Source: Acrasis kona (taxonomy: Eukaryota; Heterolobosea; Eutetramitea; Acrasida; Acrasidae). From it: 64,000 bases of DNA. Each line of letters starts with the position of its first letter. The stretch's first letter is position 1. The notes beneath the pieces are model-generated. The model was given only the letters and a program-made list of their open reading frames with translations. It was not told where the DNA came from and made no database searches. The position numbers were made by a program, and so were the translations under genes. Of this stretch, positions 8,062 to 18,900 are shown in pieces. The stretch lies in NCBI GenBank assembly GCA_026419775.2, contig JAOPGA020001328.1:1-64000 (forward strand). Reading direction: 5' to 3'.

Positions 8062-10479
8062 TTAGTTGAAAATAAATCTGTTGTTTTTCCCCTTTTTTAC
8101 AGATGATTGGGTGGAGAAGCCTGTAGATGGGGTTGAGGGAGTACCTGGTAACGTACTTGATACAACATTTCCTTCATTAACACCGGTCCATCTCCTCCCT
8201 GCTCCTAAACGACCACCACCTAACGAATTACCAAACATTGGGTTACCCATCGATGATACAACATCAAAGCTCTGTGGTCTATTCATACCGGTCACGTCGT
8301 CATGTTGGTCTGCCATACCCAATGGTTGCACGATAGATGATAGTCTGTTCATGGGTGCTGAATTGATTCTAGAATTTTGTTGAATCCTGGCTTCTTTTAC
8401 AACTTTTTGTTTGATTTCTTGAAGAAGGAAACTATTTTGTGTCTCCCTCAAATAACTTCTGATTCGATCACCTGCTAGTTTATACACTTCTACTACGCAG
8501 TCGACGGCTGCCTTACGCACTTGCTGATTAGGAGATGCAAAAGTAGACACAAAAAAAGTCATCAAACGCTCAATAGAAAAGCATTGACCGCTCTTATCAT
8601 TCTTCTGTACCCCATTAGTGCTATTAGAAGAGAGTTTTATCAATCTGTCCATCTCATCGAACTCTTCAGAATCAATATCCTGTGCACGTTTGTGTTTACT
8701 TGTAGAATTATGATTCTTTTGCACACCGAACATTGGTATCATTACTTGTAAAAGTTCCAATTTGCCTACTAAACTCTTCCAGTTCTTTCTCAAATCTTCT
8801 TCCGACTGTATAGGCTCCATCAAATATACATTTACGTAATCTAAACCAACTTTTGAACACTGTGCAAAATACAATATTATATCCCGGGACTCTTCTTGTA
8901 TCTTATGGTTCAAATCTCCTATTTTACTCGAAAGGACTCTAATGACCTCGTCAACATTTCGCTGAATCTTTCCATTTGATTCTCTTTCTATCGTGAATTT
9001 ATTTTTGTCAGCACCATCCGAAGTATCGAATACTGCTTTGATTAAAGACATACAAGACAAGTAAACCTGAGGTATATTGTCATTGATAGCTTCTCGTAAT
9101 AAAGTAAATACGGCTATGATAGCAGCTTGACAGGCATATCTTCCGCTGCGATCCTGCGATAGGATGCTAACCACCTGCTTAATTACTTCCTCCCTTAACT
9201 TCCATTTTTTTGAATAAATATTTAGTACGCTTTCACCAAATACTGATACTAGCTGCTGCTCTTTGTCGCTCAACTCGGTAGTCTTAGCGTCTTGGATACC
9301 GTCATTTGCTACTGCATCAACTTGCTTTAAGTTATCAATATCAGATTGAGATAGGTTCTTCGAAAGTTGTTTTGCTGCGTCTCTTTGCTGAATAAGCTCT
9401 GCTAAATAATCAACATCAACAGTCAAGTCAGAATCTGATAGAGATTCAATTTCCTTTTTTAAGAACTTGAGCGTAGATGGCGATAGATTTATTAGATGCT
9501 TCTCGTCAAATGCTCTACCTCGCAGGCTTTTTCGAGTGCACTTCTTACACAACATTATCAGTTGACAAGAGCACTTGCGTATGGCAGCTACCTTGCTATC
9601 AATGTTTTGAATTCCTAGAGATAAAATAACTCCTTTCTGTAGCCCTTCTAAAGCCATTTCTGCCTCGCTATCCTCATGCAATCCAACTTCGTTTACTAAC
9701 GATGATAGTAACTCCATTCTGTTTAATAAAACTTTTTCATTAGTGGCACTAGCTTGCTCTGCGTTCTGATCTAATAGAAATCCAGATACAAACTTCAAAA
9801 ACGAATGTGACTTGTTACATGTGCATAATGCGTAAAAGAATTGTCTAGTAGATTGTCTCACTCTTGTGTTAACGTCACCTAGACGGTGCATCACCATAAA
9901 AGATAATGTATTAGTAAGCAGTTCCTCATTTTCGCGCCAACTCTTATCTCCGTCATCCTCTTCGAAAGTATGTCTTTTAGTACCGCTCAACGCAGATTCT
10001 AATAGCGTGAGAGCTTGTATATACACTTGTGGAATTTTATCGGCCATGATTCCAGTAACGCCCGTCGCTATAAGGCACAAACGTAAATCTCTGTTGAAGT
10101 GGTTAGCGCACAAAACTTGAAGAGCTTCAAATCGATGTTGCCATTGTTTAGAATATAATTGTTTTGTAATGTGTTCGCCAAATGTTTTAACCAGTACGGT
10201 TGTTGTTGGAAGCTTCATTACTCTCTTGTCAAGAGCTTCGGGCTCCTTCAGCTCTTCTGGTTGTTCTGAAATCTCCATCGGGGCACTCGCTGCTACCCTG
10301 TCGTCATGATCGATGCGACTAATTTTAACAACTGGTTGTTCCTGCTGCGTTGCAATTTGAAATTGTTGCTGGCTCAAAGTAGATTTCTTCCTTTTAGGTC
10401 GTTCGACAGGACTTGCATTTTCGGTTGCCGAGTCACTCTTGGGACTTACCACCTCATCCCTATACAAGTCCTCCTCCAT
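8062..10479 (-). CDS. TOG-domain microtubule protein, CEP104-like
   Basis: Single exon, 805 residues from the ATG at 10479 (three codons inside a frame opened by TTG). Two TOG-type HEAT arrays are visible: residues ~100-300 (FGEHITKQLYSKQWQHRFEA..., IPQVYIQALTLLESAL) and ~430-660 (FGESVLNIYSKKWKLREEV..., IPQVYLSCMSLIKAVF). The YSKxWxxREEA signature is characteristic of CEP104, a ciliary-tip and centriolar tubulin-binding protein; animal CEP104 has one TOG flanked by a jelly-roll and zinc fingers, which are absent here. TOGARAM/Crescerin is the alternative. The N-terminal 95 residues are charged and disordered and the tail is Gly/Ser/Thr-rich. It sits 57 bases from PPWD1 on the same strand. 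Confidence 0.75.
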   Translation of the reverse strand: MEEDLYRDEVVSPKSDSATENASPVERPKRKKSTLSQQQFQIATQQEQPVVKISRIDHDDRVAASAPMEISEQPEELKEPEALDKRVMKLPTTTVLVKTFGEHITKQLYSKQWQHRFEALQVLCANHFNRDLRLCLIATGVTGIMADKIPQVYIQALTLLESALSGTKRHTFEEDDGDKSWRENEELLTNTLSFMVMHRLGDVNTRVRQSTRQFFYALCTCNKSHSFLKFVSGFLLDQNAEQASATNEKVLLNRMELLSSLVNEVGLHEDSEAEMALEGLQKGVILSLGIQNIDSKVAAIRKCSCQLIMLCKKCTRKSLRGRAFDEKHLINLSPSTLKFLKKEIESLSDSDLTVDVDYLAELIQQRDAAKQLSKNLSQSDIDNLKQVDAVANDGIQDAKTTELSDKEQQLVSVFGESVLNIYSKKWKLREEVIKQVVSILSQDRSGRYACQAAIIAVFTLLREAINDNIPQVYLSCMSLIKAVFDTSDGADKNKFTIERESNGKIQRNVDEVIRVLSSKIGDLNHKIQEESRDIILYFAQCSKVGLDYVNVYLMEPIQSEEDLRKNWKSLVGKLELLQVMIPMFGVQKNHNSTSKHKRAQDIDSEEFDEMDRLIKLSSNSTNGVQKNDKSGQCFSIERLMTFFVSTFASPNQQVRKAAVDCVVEVYKLAGDRIRSYLRETQNSFLLQEIKQKVVKEARIQQNSRINSAPMNRLSSIVQPLGMADQHDDVTGMNRPQSFDVVSSMGNPMFGNSLGGGRLGAGRRWTGVNEGNVVSSTLPGTPSTPSTGFSTQSSVKKGKNNRFIFN

Positions 10480-10536
10480 CAAATTCAACTGAATAATTAA
10501 TTACAATAACAATCATCACTTAAAAACGCGCGAAAG

Positions 10537-12645
10537 TTAAAACTCAACATCAATGTTTATTATTTCAATATCCTTCTCTGGTTTGTCTTTAAGATCAATC
10601 TCAACGCTCTCTATTGTGTGTACGATATCCATTCCTCTAATGACCTCGCCAAATATTGTGTGCTTTCCATCCAACCAGTTCGTGTTGACTGTTGTAATGA
10701 AAAACTGACTTCCATTGGTGTTGGGACCTGCATTGGCCATGCTCAACCTACCGGCTTTGTCATGCCTCAAATATGGAACACATTCATCTTCAAATTCATG
10801 ACCCCAAACACTCGCACCACCAGTACCATCCCCTTGAGGATCCCCGGTCTGTATCATAAAATTTTTAATCACACGATGGAAAATGACTTTATTGTAGTAA
10901 CCTTCTTTGCTCAATTGAGTAAAGTTGTACACAGCCTTTGGAGCAGCCTCTGGGAACAACCGAACATGAATGTCACCTAACGTTGTATGGATTGTTGCTT
11001 TATTGGCACGTTGTGAATTAGTAGATGGTTCAGCACTGGTTTTTCCTACATTTCCACCCAAACTTGCCATTTCTACGTCCTCCTTGCTCGGCTTCTCGTT
11101 AAACACATCTCTTCCGAATTGACCGTTAGTGAGACCCGACTGTTCAGCATCTTCATTAGGCTCTCTTCGACTGAATGAATAAAATCTATTTTTCTTATAA
11201 GCACTCAAATATATGGTGGGATCCAACAAATTGCTTGATTGTGGGGGTTGACCAGAGTTCATTTTGGCTAATTGTGTTCTTGACAATTTAACCGGTTGTT
11301 GACACAAACACACGGACAAGAACCTTTCAGTGTTCTCAACCTTCCCTAAAAGTCTCTCCACTCTGTTCGTCGACATGTTAATTGTTTTAATGCCCAGCAT
11401 GGTTGAGTAGATCAAAAAATGACCCGACTCATCGAAAACACAATTAGGTCTTGACACCTGCTCTCCGTAAAAATCAGTTTCGAAATGTTTCTCAATCTCC
11501 TTTTCGACAGCCATGCGGCGACCGAAATCAATGTTTTCTAAAATGTATTGCGGGTCGGCCCCTCTTTGTAGTTGGTTGCTTCTTTCCATCGTCTCATTGT
11601 AAGCTTTTTTCAGTTTACCAGTCAGAAAATGAAACACTCTGACTATCGAGTCACGACCCATGCATGCAAACATTGATCCGTCCTTATTAAAGTCTAAACT
11701 CATTGGATAAGTGTTACTTTCGCAAAAAGTGTAGAGATCGGTTTGTGTTTTGAATTTGAACTTGAGTTGGTTGGGTGCTGGTGCTTTACCGGTAAATGGA
11801 TTCCAATATTCAATCATGCCGTTCCTATCGCAAGTAACCATTAAGGAATGTGCTTCGTTGTACTTCATGTGGAGTACTCTTGATCCTTGGCTTTTATGAA
11901 AATGTCCTTTATGGGTATGTATGGGCTTCTCTGGGTTTACTTCTGCATCTCGGGGATCGAACAGACGGAACTCAACAGGATAATGGGGGTCAGAAGCATC
12001 AGAGTCATTACTAATCATTAAAAGTGATTTTTTGGCACTTCCTTGTTGCTGTGTGACGAACTGAAGAAGCGAAGGTACGAATTTCTTCTTGATAATTGCA
12101 CCTTCTTCTGTGCTGGTGCTACTATTCATTTCATCAAACTTTATAATGTTGATTAGATCAAAATTGACCACATCAAAAACTTTTACTGTACCGTCATATC
12201 GACTACCGCTGCAAACTAACAGCCCGTCAGGACTGCAGCATAAAGAGGTAATCGGCGATTTACCAGAGAATGCCAAAAATGTCTTTACAAACTCCACGTT
12301 GTTTATATTTCTCTTCCAAAATTTAATCACTCCATCTTTCGAGCCTGTAATAACAAAGTTGGTATGAGGAGTCGCCAGCACGTGTGTAAGTTGATCACGG
12401 TGCATGTAGCTCCACTCATACATTGCTGCGCTGGGTAAATGTTCCAAGTAAAGTTCCGCAAACTCCAATGTTTTCCGTTTTTTTGATTTGAGTTTATCCG
12501 TGGTTTTGGTTTGGTCTACGCCTGAATCAGTCGGTATTGAGGGACCATAATCGTCATCATCCGCTGTTTCGTTTGTTGGTGCTGGAATTTGGGGACCATA
12601 ATCCTCGTCGTCATCGCTTGGTGCATCCTCCAATCTCCTCTTCAT
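10537..12645 (-). CDS. PPWD1: Spliceosomal WD40-cyclophilin PPWD1
   Basis: Single exon, 702 residues. The order is acidic N-terminus with two DYGPxIP repeats, WD40 repeats (~75-400; e.g. [16 protein letters not shown]), a linker, and a C-terminal cyclophilin peptidyl-prolyl isomerase domain (~545-702). Cyclophilin active-site residues are present: FHRVI Arg, [23 protein letters not shown], and the cyclosporin-contact Trp in [15 protein letters not shown]1 (CYP71 in plants) is a nuclear cyclophilin of the spliceosome. The length matches the ~650-residue family. The start ATG at 12645 is 54 bases from the start of the divergent gene at 12700, so both share a very short promoter region. Confidence 0.95.
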   Translation of the reverse strand: MKRRLEDAPSDDDEDYGPQIPAPTNETADDDDYGPSIPTDSGVDQTKTTDKLKSKKRKTLEFAELYLEHLPSAAMYEWSYMHRDQLTHVLATPHTNFVITGSKDGVIKFWKRNINNVEFVKTFLAFSGKSPITSLCCSPDGLLVCSGSRYDGTVKVFDVVNFDLINIIKFDEMNSSTSTEEGAIIKKKFVPSLLQFVTQQQGSAKKSLLMISNDSDASDPHYPVEFRLFDPRDAEVNPEKPIHTHKGHFHKSQGSRVLHMKYNEAHSLMVTCDRNGMIEYWNPFTGKAPAPNQLKFKFKTQTDLYTFCESNTYPMSLDFNKDGSMFACMGRDSIVRVFHFLTGKLKKAYNETMERSNQLQRGADPQYILENIDFGRRMAVEKEIEKHFETDFYGEQVSRPNCVFDESGHFLIYSTMLGIKTINMSTNRVERLLGKVENTERFLSVCLCQQPVKLSRTQLAKMNSGQPPQSSNLLDPTIYLSAYKKNRFYSFSRREPNEDAEQSGLTNGQFGRDVFNEKPSKEDVEMASLGGNVGKTSAEPSTNSQRANKATIHTTLGDIHVRLFPEAAPKAVYNFTQLSKEGYYNKVIFHRVIKNFMIQTGDPQGDGTGGASVWGHEFEDECVPYLRHDKAGRLSMANAGPNTNGSQFFITTVNTNWLDGKHTIFGEVIRGMDIVHTIESVEIDLKDKPEKDIEIINIDVEF

Positions 12646-12699
12646 GTTGGTTGAAGTATTTGCTCGTCAACCAGACAAAATCGTTAAGACTGCTTATGA

Positions 12700-14088
12700 A
12701 TGCAGTTAATCAAAAGGTCTCTGACTCCAAGAAACGACAGGACGAAGGATGAGAGTCCGACAAATAAAGCGAGATCTCGTTCGTTCACTGGAAAGGATCA
12801 CACATCTGTCAAATCAGGTGGATTTCAAACAACAACAACCCAGGGAATAGTTTTAGCGGGGTCAGACATCAAAGAGCAAGTAGAGAGAATAAAGAAAACA
12901 AAACTCGGTCGTAAAAAGAAGATCTTGACTGCCGTAAAATTGAAAACCGGCTTTGGCGCTATACCAAGCGTTATGAACGTTGAACAATTCCCTGATGGCG
13001 TTGCTCGCGCAAATGTTCGACCTGTCACATCAAAACAATTAGAATTATTAAATAAGCAAAATGATGGACCAACAAACATTGATTGGGATAAATACTCAAA
13101 AGAAGAAGAGGAGAGACAGTACACTGACAACAGGGAGTTGGAAAGGATTAGAAGATTGCGCCAAAATGCTTCTGTAAATAACGAAAATTCCATTCCAGAA
13201 AAATTTGTACAAGAATTGGAAGAGGAAGAAACTGTATATAAAAAATTAGCTTCTAATGTTAGAAATTACGATCAAGATTTCAACAAAAAAAGATATGAAA
13301 GTGATACTGATTCTGATCGTCAGTGGCATCATATCCAAAACAGCTATTGCAATTTAGCTCAACGGAGATGCGCTAGATACATTGGGTCAACTGACGATGG
13401 TGTAAACAATTATTTTGGGATGGTGCTTTTAACAGAACAAATTGAAAACGAAGTTGTATTAAATGCAAAAGTTGTAGATGATGATGAGCTAAAGATTTTA
13501 TTGAAGCTAAGTAGAAGGCATTGTAAAAGAAGAGTTGCAGAAAAAACAGCTAGAGATGTACAGAATAAACGGCAGATGGCAATTGATCGTTACAATGAAG
13601 ACATGTCAAATGCAGCAGAGGAAGAGGTGTCTGAAGAGGCAGAACTAGAACTACGAAAGAAGGATCTTGAGAGACAGCAGAGAATGTTAAGAGACATACA
13701 AGTGAACGAAAAACAAAGACAAGGCAAAAAGACTCCTAGAGACATGAAGAAGGAGATTAATCTTGTTGCAACTCAAATTGATGGAAACGAACAAACCGAA
13801 GACCACGGCAGCATTACACCAAGAATAAGCAAATCAGAAATGAAGCAAGCCCAAAAGGAAGCCATGAAAACCAACATGAAGGGGATTGATAAAAAGGACA
13901 TTGACAAGCTTAGAGAAAGAGATTATAAATTTTGTACTGAAATTGAAGTCGTTGGAGTGGAACGTTGGATGTTCTTCTTCCATTATAACTTTTCTCCAAA
14001 ATGTATTATTGATAGTTATGTTAATCATGGTCTATTTAGTAGGGACAATGAGAATTCTAGATTAATTTTTAGTTCTAAACGTACTTGA
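12700..14088 (+). CDS. Unknown charged coiled-coil protein
   Basis: A single open frame of 462 residues, not recognised. It is basic at the N-terminus (residues 1-75), has a moderately conserved-looking segment at ~85-130 (FGAIPSVMNVEQFPDG, NIDWDKYSKEEEER) and long Glu/Lys/Arg-rich helices from ~135 to 415 that could form coiled coils. The last ~45 residues change abruptly to hydrophobic and aromatic sequence (WMFFFHYNF), which may mean that an intron near 13960-14050 was read through or that the true end differs. No signal peptide or enzymatic motif. It shares its promoter region with PPWD1, which hints at, but does not show, a nuclear role. Confidence 0.6.
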   Translation: MQLIKRSLTPRNDRTKDESPTNKARSRSFTGKDHTSVKSGGFQTTTTQGIVLAGSDIKEQVERIKKTKLGRKKKILTAVKLKTGFGAIPSVMNVEQFPDGVARANVRPVTSKQLELLNKQNDGPTNIDWDKYSKEEEERQYTDNRELERIRRLRQNASVNNENSIPEKFVQELEEEETVYKKLASNVRNYDQDFNKKRYESDTDSDRQWHHIQNSYCNLAQRRCARYIGSTDDGVNNYFGMVLLTEQIENEVVLNAKVVDDDELKILLKLSRRHCKRRVAEKTARDVQNKRQMAIDRYNEDMSNAAEEEVSEEAELELRKKDLERQQRMLRDIQVNEKQRQGKKTPRDMKKEINLVATQIDGNEQTEDHGSITPRISKSEMKQAQKEAMKTNMKGIDKKDIDKLRERDYKFCTEIEVVGVERWMFFFHYNFSPKCIIDSYVNHGLFSRDNENSRLIFSSKRT

Positions 14089-14306
14089 TCTTCTCGTATT
14101 GTTGTTCGTTGTGACTCGCAATGTAAAAAAAGAGAGAATTAGGATGAGAAGCTGCTATAAACTTGGTTTAACAAACAATTATAAATGTGAATACACTTTG
14201 AAAATGTCAAAAAAATTATAAAATCTAAAAATATTTTTAAATCTTTTCGTCTTTGAAGCAAAGGCCTTTGTTAACCACCAGTCCGCAAAAGAGGTTAGGA
14301 CGTACT

Positions 14307-14969
14307 TTACAACGCTTTTAGTTCGTTTAATCTTCTATTAAATTGTTCTTCTTCCTCGTCATTCTCTTCTTGAACAACCTCTTGTTTCTTCTTTATTTCT
14401 AAAGAGTGATCTGCTGGTTGAACACCGTTTATTTGTTTTGTTAAAACCTCTTGCAGGACGTTGTTGACCTCTTCATCAACTTCATCTTCGTCATCTTCCA
14501 TTCCCATTGCGTCATCTATAACGTCGCTGGCCATTTCCTCAATCATACCTGCCTTCTCCATTTCCATACCCATAGTCCTCATGGTTTGCATGAGTTCAGG
14601 TACCTTCATTAAATCATTCATGGCCTTCATCACTTGACCACTCTTTTGCATGGCACCCATTATTTTTAATTGACTCTGTTGTTGTGTAATCTGTAGTTCT
14701 ACCGAAGTAAGTTGTGCCTTGGCTTTGTTAATCCTCTCTTTTGATTTTCGAGCATCAACAAGACCCTTTGCTAAAACTTTAGCAGAAGCCATATCGCCCT
14801 TCTTTGCACATTGTTTTACACTTAATTTTATTTTTTGCTCCTCGACTGCGATATCTCTCAGCGAACGGTCCAAATTCCTTTGATCCTGCCTTATGCTTCT
14901 CTTCCACTCCTTTGCCAACTCGTTAGGGTCTTTTGGCTTTGACCACATAAAGCTGAATAAACCACTCAT
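14307..14969 (-). CDS. CHMP3: ESCRT-III subunit CHMP3/Vps24
   Basis: Single exon, 220 residues from the ATG at 14969. Snf7-family features are clear: a basic helix 1 (KRSIRQDQRNLDRSLRDI), the helix 2 stretch with VKQCAKKGDMASAKVLAKGL, and the QKSGQVMKAMNDLMKVPEL segment typical of CHMP3. The acidic C-terminal region ends in a MIM1 motif (EQFNRRLNELKAL) that binds the Vps4 MIT domain. CHMP3 polymerises with CHMP2 and CHMP4 at endosomes, the midbody and other membranes to drive fission. CHMP2 is the alternative, but the central methionine-rich block and the MSGLFSF start favour CHMP3. Divergent from the mS29 gene by 203 bases. Confidence 0.88.
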   Translation of the reverse strand: MSGLFSFMWSKPKDPNELAKEWKRSIRQDQRNLDRSLRDIAVEEQKIKLSVKQCAKKGDMASAKVLAKGLVDARKSKERINKAKAQLTSVELQITQQQSQLKIMGAMQKSGQVMKAMNDLMKVPELMQTMRTMGMEMEKAGMIEEMASDVIDDAMGMEDDEDEVDEEVNNVLQEVLTKQINGVQPADHSLEIKKKQEVVQEENDEEEEQFNRRLNELKAL

Positions 14970-15172
14970 ACTTCTTTCAAAATTCAACTCTTGTAAAATT
15001 AATACACGGTGACATTTTTAAAACAAAAGATACATACATATAGCAATATACTAGTACATACTAGTGTACCTAGACAAACCCATTATTACAAACATACTCG
15101 ACAATCCCTCAACAAAAAATGAATTCCTTTGTAATATATATTTAAAGAGGTCAACTATACAGCTTCTGTGAA

Positions 15173-18100
15173 ATGCTCAGGTATTCGAGGACTCTGCGCC
15201 GCCCCCGCATAACTGTGGGGGGTCAAGCACGTTTCTTCAACGAAAAGAGTAAAAAGAAAGTAGTAGACTCCAACGCCGACGATAAACCAAAATTCTCTTT
15301 CAAAAAAAAGACGGTAGATGAGTTCCCAGAGGTCGACGACTACACCATCGATCAAATCACCAAAGTCACACAATACGAAAAATCAAGGTACCTACAAAAT
15401 CTCCTCACCGAAAGACAAAAGAGAAAAGGAGACATTCCCGACCTAAGAGAATTCGACGAAGTCGAACAAAGAAGGATTACCGAAATCGATCACTACGAAA
15501 ATTTCGAAGCCTTGCGTCCACTCCTCCACCTCAAGGATCCAGACCTCGACAGCAAAGTCAAATCCCTCATCAGAAGGGACAAGGAACTTTTGAGCAAAGG
15601 TTACGACGATCAATTAAATTACACACATCCAAAATACAGCCATATATCTACTAGAAGAAAACTATCCACTCAAGACGAACTATACCTCGATAATGTCGCA
15701 AAAGTATTCGCCAGCGATTACACATTACCAAACGTCGACACTCCTCCCGAGATTTTATTTTATGATTACGAACCATCCTATTTCGACGACACCGTCTTGG
15801 CAGTCGACGATCGTAAAATGGAAATACCGGAACAAGAACCTGAGTTTTACTATATCAAACGCAGATTTAGAAGGATGCCGATGAGGGTAATGCTCAAGCA
15901 ATTGAGCAAACCATGCAAAGCGCTCCGAAAACTATTGAATCGATTGCCGACCCAAGAGCGCGAAGAATTGCAAGAAATGATGAATAGAGATTTAGAGGGT
16001 GCTGCGATCATTAACCTTTTAATTCAATATCCAGAATTGAAGAACAATTTGGCGCCAGAGCTGACCGTCGGCAATGACAATTACGTCGTAAACACGCTCG
16101 GTAAAATCATCGACAACGAACCATTATCCATCGATTCGGATAAAATCACGCAACAAATGCTCATCAAGACTGCCAAACGATTCGACACCGTGAATCAATT
16201 AACGTTCGACGTCAACAAATCATTCAACGTCACCAGCGCAGAATCAAGAAAGGGCAAATTGGAACAGTTGGGATTCAAAGAATACCAAATCAAAGAAATT
16301 CAACAATGTTTCGTTCGATTCGGAGATACGGTCAAATTGAGATTAGAAACGTTGCCATACGACGAGCACTACTCTAGTTCGGAAGAAAGCGTAAAGGAAT
16401 TCAGAGCCCTCTACGAAGAAGAGCATCGATTCAGACCGTCCATATACAAACAATCATATCAACGAGGCGACCGTTTGGACCAAGAATCGCATCAATATTT
16501 AACGTCCGTGGATCCCGTCATGAAACGAAAAATTTATCAAGATCACATGGAACACATTGAACGATTGGAACGAGAATTAAAAGAAGCAGAACGAGAGGAA
16601 GCGCTCGACGAATCGAACGAATCGGAACCAAACAAGAGATCGGAAATCTTGAAACGAGAGATTAGAGAATTAAAAATCAAATCGGAAAAAATGACCATGA
16701 GCGATCCTACTTTTGAGAGAGCGCCATACGTTGCGCTCGATCAATTGGTTTATAGAGAAGTCGTCACTCAAAAACAAGCCGATCTGTTATCGACGGTATT
16801 CAAGGTCGACGACGAGCTCTACGACGAAAACACTGGCGAGCTGATCGAAAATCCAGAATCACAACAATCCGAAGAAGTTCCAGATGTAATGTCAGAGGGC
16901 GACGAAGATTTTGGAGGCGAATTGGATTTGATCGACGATAAGGACGCCGAAGTTGCGTTCGACGTTTTAATGAATCCAATGGACGCTGCCATTCCAGAAG
17001 AACATTTACATTTGTTCAACGGCGAAGAAGAAGATGATTTCATGAGACAAGTCATCAAGGAAGAAACGGAACTCGAAATGGCAGACGAAGCAAGAGAAGA
17101 AGCAGAGGAGATGATGGAAGGAATGAATCGATTCGATGATTTCGATGCAGAGGATGGCGAAGGAGACGAAGAATTGGACGACGAAGTCGAAAGCTTTACG
17201 AATTTCAGACCGTTGGAAGACTTTGTGGATCAATTCGTGAGCAGCGATCCCAATGCACTTCGAATCATGAATCAAGCCATCGTCGAAGATTTGAATTCTA
17301 GATTCGAAACGAATTTACAAAGACCTCATTTGCGTAGTAATCAAGTGCCCTACTTACACACGCCGTTCACTCGTCGATTCGATAAATTCGTGAAGGAAAA
17401 TTCCGAATCCGTTTTGAACTTTGCTCCGCCCAAATTGGTGATCAACGATAGGGTCGAATCGAGAAGATTGAATTTCGACGAATTAAAAATCTCGCCCCAC
17501 GCTCCGTTCCTTTCTCATTTGAAAAAACCAAAAAAGATCGTGACCATGATCTCTCGTCAAATTGCATTGGAGCACACTGGATTGCTGAAAGCTTATCAAA
17601 ATGGTCTGGAACCAACCACAAAGAACATTGATCCCAGGAGCAATCCAGAAATACAATTGGAGATTACCAGGGCTCTACAAAAGAAAAATAAATTTGGAAA
17701 CGACGAGATGATCAACAGCGAACAAATCGAAAACGCTCGTTCGTTCCAAATCAATGCGTTCAACACGAGCAAACAAAATAACATTATCGCTCATCATGAT
17801 TTGTTCGTGAGGGGATCGGCACCCAAGAATTTGAACCATCAACACGTTAACAAATTTTATATTTGTAATCACGACGATTACGATAAATTATTTAGCGTGG
17901 ATGGCATCGGCGGTGGATTGTCGCAAACTTTTAATCACATGAAACAAAGAGCCATCATGATTCGTAAACCTGCAATCGACGTGATTGTCAAGATGAACGA
18001 AAAGTTTAAAAAGTTGGACGAGTCGAAGGAATTGGAATCGGATGGAACCGAATCGAAATCATCGAATGGTTACATTTTTATGGGAGATGGTGGTAGCGGA

Positions 18101-18871
18101 AAGAGCAGCGCATTGGTTACTTGCGTGCACAATGCTTACAAGAATGACATTTTGGTGTTTTACATACCGAGCGCTCATTGGTGGACTCATGGAAGTAGCG
18201 AAGTGGAACCCAGTCCGCTCCTGAAGGGATTCTACGATGCACCGAGCGCCACGGTGAGATGGTTGAAGCAATTCACAAAAACTAACGCCGATAAGCTCAA
18301 AACGATGAAATTGAGCAAGGATTATGATTTGCCTCTCGAAAATAAAGAAAAACAACCCGTCACTCTTTATGATTTGTGTGTGTGGGCCAACAATGAGTAC
18401 TTTAATTGTATGGTTGGTTTCAAATTGTTGTTGGATGAGTTGTTGTTGGATAAAAACACGAAAATGTTATTTGCTGTTGATGATTATAATTACTTTGATA
18501 TGCCTTCCTTCTTTACCATTGGTGACATGACTCGTTTCACTGATCATGATTACAAACCTAAAAGTATCCATGGGCGGGAATTCGTCTTGTTTAGAGCGTT
18601 GGCCAGAGTGGTGTTGGAAGATCATCCCAACAAGTTCTTTGTTGCTTCTTATGGCAAATCTCACATGATCAAGAAGGGAGTGCCTAATTTCAAGGATCAG
18701 TACTTGACCATGGTGAACGTGCCTGCTTATAACATGGACGAGATGAGAGCAGTCATGAGGTATTACGAAAGTTGTCACAAATTGTTCAAGGTGTGGGATG
18801 TGAACGAAATATTCTTCTTGAGTGGAGGTTTGCCACAAAAGGTCTTCAAGAATACTCAACAAATGGTATAA
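15173..18871 (+). CDS. DAP3: Mitoribosomal protein mS29 (DAP3) with giant N-terminal extension
   Basis: Single exon, 1232 residues. The C-terminal ~420 residues are mS29/DAP3: a P-loop GDGGSGKSS at about residue 970, followed by VFYIPSAHWWTHGSS, DLCVWANNEYF, LLLDELLLDKNTKMLFAVDDYN (Walker B-like) and the C-terminal helical lid. mS29 is the GTP-binding protein of the mitochondrial small ribosomal subunit. The N-terminus (MLRYSRTLRRPRITVGGQAR) is a good presequence. Between lie ~780 residues of charged, helical, partly acidic sequence without counterpart in ordinary ~400-residue mS29. The frame is unbroken and codon use looks uniform, so a real fusion or extension is likelier than two merged genes. 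TAA is fused to AATAAA. Confidence 0.9.
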   Translation: MLRYSRTLRRPRITVGGQARFFNEKSKKKVVDSNADDKPKFSFKKKTVDEFPEVDDYTIDQITKVTQYEKSRYLQNLLTERQKRKGDIPDLREFDEVEQRRITEIDHYENFEALRPLLHLKDPDLDSKVKSLIRRDKELLSKGYDDQLNYTHPKYSHISTRRKLSTQDELYLDNVAKVFASDYTLPNVDTPPEILFYDYEPSYFDDTVLAVDDRKMEIPEQEPEFYYIKRRFRRMPMRVMLKQLSKPCKALRKLLNRLPTQEREELQEMMNRDLEGAAIINLLIQYPELKNNLAPELTVGNDNYVVNTLGKIIDNEPLSIDSDKITQQMLIKTAKRFDTVNQLTFDVNKSFNVTSAESRKGKLEQLGFKEYQIKEIQQCFVRFGDTVKLRLETLPYDEHYSSSEESVKEFRALYEEEHRFRPSIYKQSYQRGDRLDQESHQYLTSVDPVMKRKIYQDHMEHIERLERELKEAEREEALDESNESEPNKRSEILKREIRELKIKSEKMTMSDPTFERAPYVALDQLVYREVVTQKQADLLSTVFKVDDELYDENTGELIENPESQQSEEVPDVMSEGDEDFGGELDLIDDKDAEVAFDVLMNPMDAAIPEEHLHLFNGEEEDDFMRQVIKEETELEMADEAREEAEEMMEGMNRFDDFDAEDGEGDEELDDEVESFTNFRPLEDFVDQFVSSDPNALRIMNQAIVEDLNSRFETNLQRPHLRSNQVPYLHTPFTRRFDKFVKENSESVLNFAPPKLVINDRVESRRLNFDELKISPHAPFLSHLKKPKKIVTMISRQIALEHTGLLKAYQNGLEPTTKNIDPRSNPEIQLEITRALQKKNKFGNDEMINSEQIENARSFQINAFNTSKQNNIIAHHDLFVRGSAPKNLNHQHVNKFYICNHDDYDKLFSVDGIGGGLSQTFNHMKQRAIMIRKPAIDVIVKMNEKFKKLDESKELESDGTESKSSNGYIFMGDGGSGKSSALVTCVHNAYKNDILVFYIPSAHWWTHGSSEVEPSPLLKGFYDAPSATVRWLKQFTKTNADKLKTMKLSKDYDLPLENKEKQPVTLYDLCVWANNEYFNCMVGFKLLLDELLLDKNTKMLFAVDDYNYFDMPSFFTIGDMTRFTDHDYKPKSIHGREFVLFRALARVVLEDHPNKFFVASYGKSHMIKKGVPNFKDQYLTMVNVPAYNMDEMRAVMRYYESCHKLFKVWDVNEIFFLSGGLPQKVFKNTQQMV

Positions 18872-18900
18872 ATAAATGTTGTTTTTGTTATTTTTTATTT

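Noticed and set aside
12537-12752. 71-residue plus-strand frame over the PPWD1 start
   Set aside because: Overlaps the strongly supported PPWD1 N-terminus and has no recognisable feature.
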